A stretch of DNA of 64,000 bases, from contig JAKSDK010000138.1 in NCBI GenBank assembly GCA_022360095.1, positions 62,001 through 126,000 of the forward strand, in the 5' to 3' direction. Both the position numbers and the translations under genes were made by a program. Source of the DNA: Phycisphaerales bacterium (GTDB taxonomy: Bacteria > Planctomycetota > Phycisphaerae > UBA1845 > UTPLA1). The notes under the pieces were generated by a model. The model was not told the origin of the DNA and made no database searches. It saw nothing but the letters and a program-made list of their open reading frames with translations. Positions 44,711-53,812 of this stretch are shown here, piece by piece. Position 1 is the first letter of the stretch. Every line of letters begins with the position of its first letter.

Positions 44711-47260
44711 GTGACGGAAGCTGCAACTCAGTCCGAACCTCGGATGCCGGACACGATGTCCGGTCGTAGGACCCTGCTCGCGCTGGCCGTCGTCGGTGGA
44801 CTCGCCTTCGCCTTCGGCTGGCCGACGAGGCACGGGGAGTTTCTCATGGGGGACGACCAGCGGTTTGTCACAAACCATGTTCTCGTCAATCATCCTTCTC
44901 TCAGGCATGCCTGGAAGCTGCTGACCACGGTGCACGGCGATCTCTGGCAGCCGTTGCCGATGCTGAGCTTCCAGGCAAATTTTGCCCTTGCCGCCCCGGA
45001 ACCGGCGTCCCGCTTCGGTGTCAGCCCCTACGGCTTTCATCTGACCAACATCGTGTTGCACATGATCAATGCGATCCTCGTATGTCTGATCGCGCTCCGG
45101 ATCTCACGTCGGCTGTCGGTCGCATTTCTGACCGGAGCCATGTTTGCGTGCCATCCGTATGCGCTTGAGCCGGTCGCATGGGTCTCGGGGAGGATGATTC
45201 TGCTGGCATCGTTCTTTGCCCTCATCACGATCCTGATTTGCCTTTACCGGCGCGAGGACGGGGGCGGTTCGTGGCCATGGTGGGCGGGGCTGACCTGGTT
45301 GCTCTCGTTGCTCTCGAAAGTATTGCCCGGCGTCCCGATCGCTACTGTTTGGTGCGACTACGGACGTCATCGGCGCGTACCCCGCCGTGCCTGGGTGACC
45401 TATGCCGTGCTACTGGCACTCGGCATCACGGCCGGTGCGTACGCGTTGGACATCACCCGCCGCACCGGCTTTACGCGGGGAATGGAAAAAAGTGATACGA
45501 CGAGCATTCCGGTACGCTGTCTTCTGGCGGGACGATACTACCTGGAGAACTACGTCTGGCCGTCGGGGGTTGCCCCGTGGTCGCCCCCGCCGTCTAACGT
45601 GATGTTCGGATCGCGGGCGACCGTCGTGGCGATCATCGAACTCGGAGCGTTGTTGATCCTGACCCTCATGGCCTGGCGCTATTCTCGCATGGCTTTCATT
45701 GGGCTCGTGCTCTTCGCGATCCTGGCTGCTCCGTTTCTGGCGACAGGCATTGCGCGTCGGCTCCTGGCGGCCGATCGATATATGTACCTTCCGCTATTGG
45801 GCCTGAACCTGGCGTTTGCGGCGATTCTTGTCCAGATGTCCGATTGGCTGGCCAGACGATCTTCCTATGCTTCATCACGCGCGTTGATGCTCGCGCCCAT
45901 CGTGATGATGGGCACTTGGCTATGGATCAGCTGGAATCTGGCGCCGGTATGGTCGGACACGCTTCATTTCAGCCGGCGAATCGTCGAAGTTTATCCTGAC
46001 GAGGTGACGGCCCATAACGAATTGGCCAGGGCCTACCTCTTTGAAAAGCAACCCGACCGGGCGCTACAGGTTGTTGCCGATGCCAGGAAGCGGTGGCCGG
46101 CGAACCCCCGACTCGCGGCCCAGGCGGGCGAAGCCTATCGAATGAAAAAGGACTGGCGACGGGCTGAAGAGGAGCTTCGCAAGGCGGCGACTCAGATGCC
46201 CGGCCACCTTCGAACACAATATCACTATGCGCTAACGATCGAGAAGCTCGGCCGGCGCGCCGAGGCGCGAAAACGCTATCTGCAGATTCTCGAGGAGCAC
46301 GACGGCCACCTGCAGGCGATGACGGCGCTGGCAAGAAGCTACGTGTCCACCGGTGAAATCGATCAGGCCGTTGTGACCTATGAAAAAGTCCTTCGGATCA
46401 ACGCATTCCATCGAAGCGGTCTGTTCGAACTGGCGTTGTTGCAAATTCGACGACAATCATGGCCAAACGCCGAACGACTGTTGCGCGAGATTCTCAAACT
46501 GAACCCAAACGACCAGGCCGCGGAGTTCCATCTGGCGGTCGTCCTGTTTCGACAGGGCCATAAACGATCTGCGTTGGGGATTTACGATCGGCTGCTTGAA
46601 AAAGATGAATCCAACGTCAACATTCATCTCAATCGGGCCTATGCGCTGGCGGACATGGACCGAATTGATCAGGCTGAAGAAGCCTTCCACAAGATTCTCA
46701 GCATACAGCCGGATCATCTCGACGCAGCCATCGGACTGCACGAGCTGTTCCAAGCGCAGCGGCGGTTCACCGACCTTCTAGGGCTCTGGAGTGATTTTGA
46801 ACGAATCACGAACAGGACGGAGGCAAAAGCCTATCTGGCCTGGTCCTACGTGCTCAATGATCAAATGGCGCAAGCCGAGCGCATGGTCGCCTCGATTCCC
46901 CTTGATACACCCGACCGTAATTTCGCGGAATGGGCATTGATCTATGACGCATTGCGGCGTGGAGCCTTGAGTGAACCGGAGACGTATTTTCACCAAACGA
47001 ACATTCCGACAAAGGCGAACCCGAATCGTCAGAGGCAAACCAGAAGGATGATGTCCATTTTCACGGAGTTGCCCGAGAAGGTTCGGTCATCCGCGGCTGG
47101 ACAGTACACTCTTGCCAGACTCTTTTTGTATTATGGCGATCAGGCGAAAGCCAGCATGACCGCCCAAGCGCTGGCCGACAACGTCATGCAGGATCAATGG
47201 ACAAAAGCGGCAAGAGACCTGCTCGAGGTCCTTGCCGCGTCAAAACCCGTCAATCCGTGA
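44711..47260 (+). CDS. GT-C-like membrane protein with C-terminal TPR repeats
   Basis: 849 residues. The N-terminal ~400 hold about ten hydrophobic segments with a first outside loop containing MGDDQ, an acidic motif typical of GT-C (PMT-like) glycosyltransferases, and LLAADRYMYLPLLGL, which recalls animal TMTC O-mannosyltransferases. Residues ~430-800 are TPR hairpins (AHNELARAYLFEKQPDRALQVVADA, LGRRAEARKRYLQILEEHDG and others). The combination suggests a glycosyltransferase with a substrate-binding TPR tail on the periplasmic side. Specificity is unknown. Confidence 0.8.
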   Translation: MTEAATQSEPRMPDTMSGRRTLLALAVVGGLAFAFGWPTRHGEFLMGDDQRFVTNHVLVNHPSLRHAWKLLTTVHGDLWQPLPMLSFQANFALAAPEPASRFGVSPYGFHLTNIVLHMINAILVCLIALRISRRLSVAFLTGAMFACHPYALEPVAWVSGRMILLASFFALITILICLYRREDGGGSWPWWAGLTWLLSLLSKVLPGVPIATVWCDYGRHRRVPRRAWVTYAVLLALGITAGAYALDITRRTGFTRGMEKSDTTSIPVRCLLAGRYYLENYVWPSGVAPWSPPPSNVMFGSRATVVAIIELGALLILTLMAWRYSRMAFIGLVLFAILAAPFLATGIARRLLAADRYMYLPLLGLNLAFAAILVQMSDWLARRSSYASSRALMLAPIVMMGTWLWISWNLAPVWSDTLHFSRRIVEVYPDEVTAHNELARAYLFEKQPDRALQVVADARKRWPANPRLAAQAGEAYRMKKDWRRAEEELRKAATQMPGHLRTQYHYALTIEKLGRRAEARKRYLQILEEHDGHLQAMTALARSYVSTGEIDQAVVTYEKVLRINAFHRSGLFELALLQIRRQSWPNAERLLREILKLNPNDQAAEFHLAVVLFRQGHKRSALGIYDRLLEKDESNVNIHLNRAYALADMDRIDQAEEAFHKILSIQPDHLDAAIGLHELFQAQRRFTDLLGLWSDFERITNRTEAKAYLAWSYVLNDQMAQAERMVASIPLDTPDRNFAEWALIYDALRRGALSEPETYFHQTNIPTKANPNRQRQTRRMMSIFTELPEKVRSSAAGQYTLARLFLYYGDQAKASMTAQALADNVMQDQWTKAARDLLEVLAASKPVNP

Positions 47261-47277
47261 AAAGGAGGCGCCCGACA

Positions 47278-48474
47278 TCACCGAGCTTTGGCCGGCCGCT
47301 CCGAAGCAGCAGGCCTTCGAATCAGCGCCGGATCCACAAGATTGACGCGATCCTGCGTATCGCCGAAACGGCCGAAGCCGACTTCAATCACCAGCTTTCG
47401 TTTTCCTTTTAGACTTACGTCCACTTTTCGAGGTTGCTGACCGTGCTGAAGGCCTGAGAGGTGAGCCACGCTTCGATCATCCACGCGAAGGACAAGCTCC
47501 GCGTCAGCCCATCGTCCGGACGAGTCGTCGATCCCCACCAGCCCCGTAAATCGCTCGAATTGACCGTCGAGCTGCCATTGTAGACGGCAAGCCGAATGGA
47601 GTCCGAGACCGCGCGCATAGTCCTTACCTGCGATTCGCAGGGGGCCTCCGAAGGCATTCGTATTGATGCCCATCGGCCATTGACGTACGAAAAACGGCAT
47701 GCTTTCGTGCATCACGGGGCGCAGATCCGTAAGCCAAACGCGACTGCCGCCCATCATTTCGGCATCGGCGATGAAGCCGACGTGACAGTGAACCGATTGG
47801 CCGTTTGCGAGAACGATTCGAACCGTTTTGTTTTCACGCTCCAGTGTCTTGGCCATCACTTTGCTGCCGTCCAGGAAACGCAGACGAATTGAGACTGCGT
47901 TTTTTCCAGAAACCGGGGATGAAGCGAACTGGATGGCCTGGATAACCGACCAGGATCTTACTTGTTCCGTGTCGTTGCTGAAGATCGATACGCCGTCTCG
48001 TCCGACGGCCGTAATCACGCCACGATTGACGTCTCCATTCATCAGGAGAACCGAATCGACTGAACGATCCAATCCACCTGCGGTCGATTTTCCCCACTTC
48101 CCGATGGCGTCGAGGCCGTCGAGGGGCAAACTGATTTCACCGAGCTGATGATGTCGAACAGTGACCTTGTCTTCGCCGCCTCGGACGATGTCCCCCAAAA
48201 GCCGGTCGCCGTCTTTCGTCTCAATCCTCCAGTCGCCAAAGGACGGCTTATCCTGCCTGCACGAAAATTCCACGCGATCGACACGGTGAGCATCGATCCC
48301 GTCCGACCGACCTTGGTTCGACACGATCACAAGCTCACCATCAGCCCGCCAAACGTGGATCGAGCCCTGATGGACCTTGCCGTCAACCGTTTTCACACGA
48401 ACATGACCGACATCGTCGCCCTGGGATGGCGGGAGAAGCAACGCGCTGAGCATCAGGACGGTCCGTGTTGACAT
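47278..48474 (-). CDS. Secreted NPCBM domain protein
   Basis: 398 residues from the ATG at 48474 (AGGTGA 6 nt upstream); a GTG at 48483 would overlap the previous stop but lacks a site. A signal peptide is followed by beta-rich repeats (VHQGSIHVWRADGELVIVSNQG, DRLLGDIVRGGEDKVTVRH). The C-terminal part is an NPCBM-type module (GGPLRIAGKDYARGLGLHS, FERFTGLVGIDD), a carbohydrate-binding-like fold often attached to exported enzymes. Last gene of the large minus-strand operon. Confidence 0.8.
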   Translation of the reverse strand: MSTRTVLMLSALLLPPSQGDDVGHVRVKTVDGKVHQGSIHVWRADGELVIVSNQGRSDGIDAHRVDRVEFSCRQDKPSFGDWRIETKDGDRLLGDIVRGGEDKVTVRHHQLGEISLPLDGLDAIGKWGKSTAGGLDRSVDSVLLMNGDVNRGVITAVGRDGVSIFSNDTEQVRSWSVIQAIQFASSPVSGKNAVSIRLRFLDGSKVMAKTLERENKTVRIVLANGQSVHCHVGFIADAEMMGGSRVWLTDLRPVMHESMPFFVRQWPMGINTNAFGGPLRIAGKDYARGLGLHSACRLQWQLDGQFERFTGLVGIDDSSGRWADAELVLRVDDRSVAHLSGLQHGQQPRKVDVSLKGKRKLVIEVGFGRFGDTQDRVNLVDPALIRRPAASERPAKAR

Positions 48475-48479
48475 GGGAC

Positions 48480-49598
48480 TCACCTTTGAAAAATGGGCAA
48501 CACCTGCTTCGGAACCTGGAGAATGATCAGCGCCATCGCCGTACCGTATTCCGTTCCCGCCTGGCCTCGCCAGTAGCCCTCCGGTGATTGTTTGATCATC
48601 AGTTCATCGCGAATTGCCGGCCACCACTGCGCCCAGTGCTCCCCCCCGGCCTGATAAAATGCCTGCGCGGCGTAGTAGTGTCCATAGAAATAGTGTGTCT
48701 GCTCCTCGGTTTTGCCCGGCGTAAACTTTTCGAGATAGACAAGTCCGCGTTTAATTGCCGGCGTTTCATAACGCCCCGCGTAATACAAAGCGGCGACACC
48801 GGCGGCGGATCGGGCAAACATGGAACCGGATGAATCAAGCATATAGCGAAATCCCCCGTCGGGATTTTGGCTGTCCTGCACATACTTGACGGCCCGGTCG
48901 ATGGTACTCTTTGGCACGGCAATGCCTGCATTCCTCGCAGCCCTTAACGCCATGACCTGACAAATCGTCACCGACAAGTCGGCATCCTCAGGTCGCGGAT
49001 GGTATCGCCAACCGCCCTGCTTATTCTGTGTGCGAACAATCAGCATCACGGCTTTCTGCAATTTTTCACGAAGATCGGAACGATGGGACATCCCGTACAT
49101 TTCCGCGAGGAACAACGCGGCGAAGCCGTGGCCGTACATCGGTCCGTACGACGTCTCGGCGGCGATCAGTCCGGACTGCTGAGAACAGGACTCCAAGACA
49201 AACTTGAGACCCGATTCAACGTTGCCTGCATATTGGCCTCGACCCGGCATGTGACCGTCGCTCATGAACGCCAGGCAGGCCAAGGCCGTGATCCCAACGT
49301 GGCGTCCATATTGCGACTGGCTGCCGAAGGACCCGTCGTGACTCTGTTGGCGAGCCAGCCACTGCAGGCCGCGCGAGATAGAACGCTGCAACTTCGGCGC
49401 AGCCCTTTCGATCTCGATTTGAGGCTTAGTCCCCGTGCGTATTTGGTCCGAGACACTTTCATCCGCCTGGATCACCTGGCCGTCATTCGCGACGGCCCCT
49501 GTCGTCACAGAGACGATAAGCATGAACCATACCGGAATACACATTCCGAGTTGAATCTTGTACGCTCGCACAGTACCTGCTGAACCTTCGCTGATCAT
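48480..49598 (-). CDS. Secreted alpha/alpha-toroid protein (prenyltransferase/squalene-cyclase repeats)
   Basis: 372 residues with an N-terminal signal. Repeats of the QW type are clear: LQWLARQQSHDGSFG, LIVRTQNKQGGWRY, YVQDSQNPDGGFRY and IKQSPEGYWRG, each on a helix pair, as in squalene-hopene cyclases. The DxDD motif of terpene cyclases is not evident, so a binding or toroid scaffold is likelier than cyclisation. It overlaps the upstream gene by 4 bp and lies 5 bp before the NPCBM gene. Confidence 0.82.
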   Translation of the reverse strand: MISEGSAGTVRAYKIQLGMCIPVWFMLIVSVTTGAVANDGQVIQADESVSDQIRTGTKPQIEIERAAPKLQRSISRGLQWLARQQSHDGSFGSQSQYGRHVGITALACLAFMSDGHMPGRGQYAGNVESGLKFVLESCSQQSGLIAAETSYGPMYGHGFAALFLAEMYGMSHRSDLREKLQKAVMLIVRTQNKQGGWRYHPRPEDADLSVTICQVMALRAARNAGIAVPKSTIDRAVKYVQDSQNPDGGFRYMLDSSGSMFARSAAGVAALYYAGRYETPAIKRGLVYLEKFTPGKTEEQTHYFYGHYYAAQAFYQAGGEHWAQWWPAIRDELMIKQSPEGYWRGQAGTEYGTAMALIILQVPKQVLPIFQR

Positions 49599-50278
49599 GG
49601 CCGCACCTGTCCGCTCTTTTGTGCCTCCTCAGCCAAATTCCGGTAGTAGTCGTGAATCTGCTCGCGAAACTTGGGCAGAAACTTTTCATCAAATCCCTGA
49701 ATGACTTCGTCACGGTCCCGTTCCGGCAGGAAACCCCATTGTCGTGCCAAATCGGCTTTGGTCGGCTTGCCCTTGTTGCGACCCTTCTTGCTTGCATCTT
49801 CGCCGGCGGGTCCCTGAGGCACCGGCGCGACCCCAGAGGTGCCGGATCGTTTTTGACCGTCCGCACGACGCTGCCCTTTGGAGGGTCGATCGGTTTTTCG
49901 GCGGACTCGGCGGTGGCGGTCCGGTGCGCTCCGGCTCTTGCCGGCCTCTTCGATGAGCCGGTCCAGCCCATTCAGGATTTCTTCTTGGATCTTTTGTGTT
50001 TCCTTCCCCGGATCGAGTCGCTCGGTGAGGCGATCGGCCGCTTCCTCCATGTGCCCCAAGGTTGCCTCCACGGTGTCGCGCGCACTGGATTGACCACCGA
50101 GGAGCTTGCGAACAAGCTGGTCATCAACGACATCTGAAGGCTGAGTCGTCGTTACTCCCGCATGATCCGAGTTCGCTGACGCCCCGGCGTCGCCGAACGT
50201 CGTGCCGTGGAAGTACACACCTGCCAGGGCGGCGAAGCACGCGATGGACATGCAGAGCGTTCTGTGGTTCCTGCTCAT
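49595..50278 (-). CDS. Small exported protein of the MoxR-type operon
   Basis: 227 residues with a signal or anchor (TLCMSIACFAALAGVYF). The middle is Lys/Arg/Gly-rich and probably disordered. The C-terminal end, AARQWGFLPERDRDEV-like (ARQWGFLPERDRDEVIQG) then FLPKFREQIHDYYRNLAEE, is a helical motif that I associate with planctomycete MoxR-cluster proteins. It overlaps the next gene by 4 bp. Function is unknown. Confidence 0.7.
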   Translation of the reverse strand: MSRNHRTLCMSIACFAALAGVYFHGTTFGDAGASANSDHAGVTTTQPSDVVDDQLVRKLLGGQSSARDTVEATLGHMEEAADRLTERLDPGKETQKIQEEILNGLDRLIEEAGKSRSAPDRHRRVRRKTDRPSKGQRRADGQKRSGTSGVAPVPQGPAGEDASKKGRNKGKPTKADLARQWGFLPERDRDEVIQGFDEKFLPKFREQIHDYYRNLAEEAQKSGQVRP

Positions 50279-50279
50279 C

Positions 50280-53200
50280 CTAGGGTCCTCCCGCTGACGC
50301 GGCCTTTTTGATCATACGAACCGACAGATCGTGAATCTCACGTTGCCCTAGGCCCAGTTCTTCCGTTTCGCGCAATTGTGCTTCGCTCCGGAGTAACGGG
50401 TCGGGCAACGAGGCGTTCCAGGACCGAGTGCGTTCACTTAGTTCGGCCTGCAGCATCCGTAAGACCTTCAGCTCAGCGAGCGTCGGCACCGGCTTGGAGA
50501 CTCGAGGCGTGCCCGCGCCGCCGCCGCCGCCTTCCGCCGCCACAAACTGCTTCCTGTCCTTCCGTGGCCGGTCCTGCAAAGCGACGATCAAACGATCCAG
50601 GTGCTGCAAGACCTGTTGCTGGCTTCCCACCGCCTTCGGACAGTCATGTGCCCAAAGCCGTTCGGCGGCCTTCTCCATCTGCCGTTCCGCTTTTTCGCAA
50701 ACGTGCCGATAGATCACACTGCCGACCATCTTCTCATTCACATTCTTTAACGGCTCAACCAATTTTGTCTGTTTTTTGGCGAGGCCGTTGAGCTTGAGAC
50801 CGTCAATTCGCGAAAGCCGTTCGGTCTTGTTCCGTCGAGTATCGATGACCTCGGTCTCCCGCCTCAAGACGGCCTGTGATTCGCGAAGGTCCATTAGCGT
50901 ATCGAGAATGGCAACGAGTGACCGTTCGGCGATCATTCGCTCCGTACGGTCCTGCAAGGTCCGGAGCAACTCACGCGCCTCATCGAGCGCGTCCAGCGCT
51001 TGACGCTGCGCTTCAACTGCGGAGGGCCATTCGCTCCGTTCAAATTTCTCAACCGCGGATTGCATGGCATTGACGGATGCCATGATTTTGGCCCTTGCCG
51101 CAACACCTTCAAAGTCGGAAGTCTTGATACGAGGAGCAAGACTTGCCGTCGTCCCTGCCAGGCTGGATTGCCGCCCGATGAGCTTGTGCGGCGGCGCTTC
51201 GGCAGACTCACTCAAAGCCAAAGCCTTGTCGATCAAATCCTGTTGCCTCCGAATCAATTCAGTCAACCGGGCGGCCAAGTCCTCCAGGGCCCGAGACAGG
51301 TCAGCCAATTCGCGATCCGGCTTTGTCTCCAACATGGACAACATGGCGCGCAATCCCTCAGCGGCACGGTTCTGATATTGTTGTGCACGGTTCAAGCGAT
51401 TCTCACGAATCTCTGCGCCTGCATCCTCCATTTCGTCCGCCAGGGATCGCTGATACGCAGCTTCGACGGCTCGATCCAACGCGGCAGAGGCGGCAACATG
51501 AGTCGTTTTTTGTGATGACGCCAACTGCTTCATGCTTCGGAGGAGCGCCTCCGCATCCAGTTTGAGCTGCGATTGACGAGAATATGTCCGCATCAGCTCG
51601 GATCGCTGAGGGGCATCCAGCGAATCCGCCGCTCGTCCTCCGAGAGTACGGGCCATTCGAACGACATCACGGATCAGCATTTCCTGCCTGTCGAGCAGTT
51701 CACGATTCAGGCGGACGATATCCGCAAATTCGTTCCACTGATCCAGGTCGGCGAGCATCCCACGAAGTGCCGTCGCCAGTTTGTCTTGTTTTTCCCTTGA
51801 CCTCATCAGGTGCGATTGTTGTTCTGCCGGAGTCGCCGCCTCAGCCAGACTGACAAGCGCCTCCGCGGCTCCATGCCCCGTCTCATCCGTCGATCTTTTC
51901 AGCTTGCGAGCAAGGCGTTCCGCCTGCAAGGCAACGTCCAGCCTCGACGCCTGATTCATTTCAGCCCGATGAGCCGTCTGTTCTATCCGTCGCGCCACCT
52001 CCCGGCCCGAATCCGACAAGTGCCTCAGTTCCCTTGCGAGCCTCGCGGCAACTTTTCTCTGCTGATCACTCAAAGATCGCACCGGCCCTACATCCAATCG
52101 ATCACTCTCGTCTTGCACGGCCTCGAGGTCAGCCAGCAACTGTCGCAACCGGGATCGCGTGTCGAGCAATCCCTGGCGCAAAAGCTCGGCCAGTTGTGGG
52201 ACGGAAACGATCCGAATCCGCCGAACGGAAGAGCGTACCAACGGATGCCGGCGGCCGTTCAATTCGAAGTTGTCCCCGGCCTCTGCGACATACTCAATCA
52301 CATCACCTGGTTTGGGGACCATCAATGTCGAGCCGACGCGCCAGACGTAGGCCCGACGGACCTCCGTCGGCTCCTCCCGTTGACGGCCCGGCTCTTCGAG
52401 CAACTCGACGATCTCCATCATGTCGGAATCGCTGCCGGCGGCGAGCAAGCGCAAAGACGTGATGCCAAAATCGTCTTGCGCCTGAACATTGACCTTGAGC
52501 CTTCCCCGTGGCGCGAGCTCAACTTCGCCAACAGGCTCGGTAATGGCCGTTTTGGGTGACTCATCCTCCCGAACCAGAAGTTGATGCTTGCGCCCACCGC
52601 GTGACCGAAGTCCTTCGGCATCGCTCAGGCAAATCTCAAACAAACCGCCCTTTTGTGCAACGAACTGCCCGACCAGCACGTTGTCAGAGGCGTCACCCAT
52701 CTGTTCGAGCCTGATCGCTTGACCATCCTCGAATCGAATGATGTTTGCAGTGTCATGCTCCGACACGGCCAGCCGCTTGTTGGTCACGACCTCCAATCGA
52801 AGCCGACTTCCAAGGGCGACAACGACCGGCTCGCTTCCGAGCGGTTGGACCGTCTTGCGACGGTTTTGGACGTAGTCCGGGGGTTCGACGACAAACCGTG
52901 CCGAAGCGACATCGGGACGGCGGGCCACCCGGATCATGAACGGGGACGCCAGAGTGTCGTCATCACCGGCCGCAAATGCATAGCGCATGGACTCGCGCAC
53001 ATTCTCAAAGGTGTGTCGATACACGCCGTCCGCATTGCGGTTCATCAAAAACCGCTGTTGCTCGCCATCCGGTCGGAAGCTGACCACAAAGGCACGCAGA
53101 CTGCGCCCCTCACCTCTTTTCAGCCGCATTTCGGCGTGGAAGTATTCGCCGTATGCGACAACGGCATCCCGTGTGAGCGGTTCGATGGCCACGGCCTTGG

Positions 53201-53756
53201 GCCAGTTGGCGCCGCCCAACGGCAGGACCAATCGTTGCCAGGCGATGGCGGAAGCTGAAGGGCTCACCGCGTGAAAAAACAAAACCAAACCCAAGGAGAT
53301 GACGGCCATAAAACCTGAACGCAAGGTTTTTCTGGAATTCAAACCCACCGAAAGCGGCGTCTCGCCGACCGATTGCAGCGCATTGTCAATCACGCGTTCC
53401 CATAGCTGTGGAGAACCTTGTCCACCGTGGCGCATATAGGTCACCGCGCTGGCGAGGCGATCCCGTGTCGCGGGCGTCAGACGACCCAGGTTAAGTGCCA
53501 ACTGCTCCAGACTGATCGAAGCCAGGAGAGGGCGGATGATCCGACGGTAGCCCCATACCGCGCTCCAGCTCGTACCGACGAGGAGGACAGGCATGCGAAT
53601 GAACCAGGGAAACTGAACCCACCAATCAAGAAAGGCGAAGATTCCAAAAATGACCGACAAACTCAGAATCAGACGACCAAGTCCGTCGAGGACAAGAAGC
53701 ATGCGCAATCTGAACCGAATGGAGACCAAGGCTTGAATGAGCTGGTTTGATCGCAT
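50280..53756 (-). CDS. Large DUF4175-like membrane protein with coiled coil
   Basis: 1158 residues. Two membrane segments near 28-62 and a third near 150-170 precede a long exported part. It includes beta-rich segments with YAFAAGDDDTLASPFMIRVARR, then a helical coiled-coil region from about 540 to 1090 dominated by Leu, Ala, Arg and Glu. It matches the DUF4175-type layout in length and start. The next gene begins 1 nt after its stop codon, so the two are tightly coupled. Presumably a scaffold in the MoxR/VWA complex. Confidence 0.75.
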   Translation of the reverse strand: MRSNQLIQALVSIRFRLRMLLVLDGLGRLILSLSVIFGIFAFLDWWVQFPWFIRMPVLLVGTSWSAVWGYRRIIRPLLASISLEQLALNLGRLTPATRDRLASAVTYMRHGGQGSPQLWERVIDNALQSVGETPLSVGLNSRKTLRSGFMAVISLGLVLFFHAVSPSASAIAWQRLVLPLGGANWPKAVAIEPLTRDAVVAYGEYFHAEMRLKRGEGRSLRAFVVSFRPDGEQQRFLMNRNADGVYRHTFENVRESMRYAFAAGDDDTLASPFMIRVARRPDVASARFVVEPPDYVQNRRKTVQPLGSEPVVVALGSRLRLEVVTNKRLAVSEHDTANIIRFEDGQAIRLEQMGDASDNVLVGQFVAQKGGLFEICLSDAEGLRSRGGRKHQLLVREDESPKTAITEPVGEVELAPRGRLKVNVQAQDDFGITSLRLLAAGSDSDMMEIVELLEEPGRQREEPTEVRRAYVWRVGSTLMVPKPGDVIEYVAEAGDNFELNGRRHPLVRSSVRRIRIVSVPQLAELLRQGLLDTRSRLRQLLADLEAVQDESDRLDVGPVRSLSDQQRKVAARLARELRHLSDSGREVARRIEQTAHRAEMNQASRLDVALQAERLARKLKRSTDETGHGAAEALVSLAEAATPAEQQSHLMRSREKQDKLATALRGMLADLDQWNEFADIVRLNRELLDRQEMLIRDVVRMARTLGGRAADSLDAPQRSELMRTYSRQSQLKLDAEALLRSMKQLASSQKTTHVAASAALDRAVEAAYQRSLADEMEDAGAEIRENRLNRAQQYQNRAAEGLRAMLSMLETKPDRELADLSRALEDLAARLTELIRRQQDLIDKALALSESAEAPPHKLIGRQSSLAGTTASLAPRIKTSDFEGVAARAKIMASVNAMQSAVEKFERSEWPSAVEAQRQALDALDEARELLRTLQDRTERMIAERSLVAILDTLMDLRESQAVLRRETEVIDTRRNKTERLSRIDGLKLNGLAKKQTKLVEPLKNVNEKMVGSVIYRHVCEKAERQMEKAAERLWAHDCPKAVGSQQQVLQHLDRLIVALQDRPRKDRKQFVAAEGGGGGAGTPRVSKPVPTLAELKVLRMLQAELSERTRSWNASLPDPLLRSEAQLRETEELGLGQREIHDLSVRMIKKAASAGGP

Positions 53757-53812
53757 GATGAACTAATTTCTGAATACCGATTTCCTGCCAAGGAACGGTT
53801 ACGTCTTAATCA

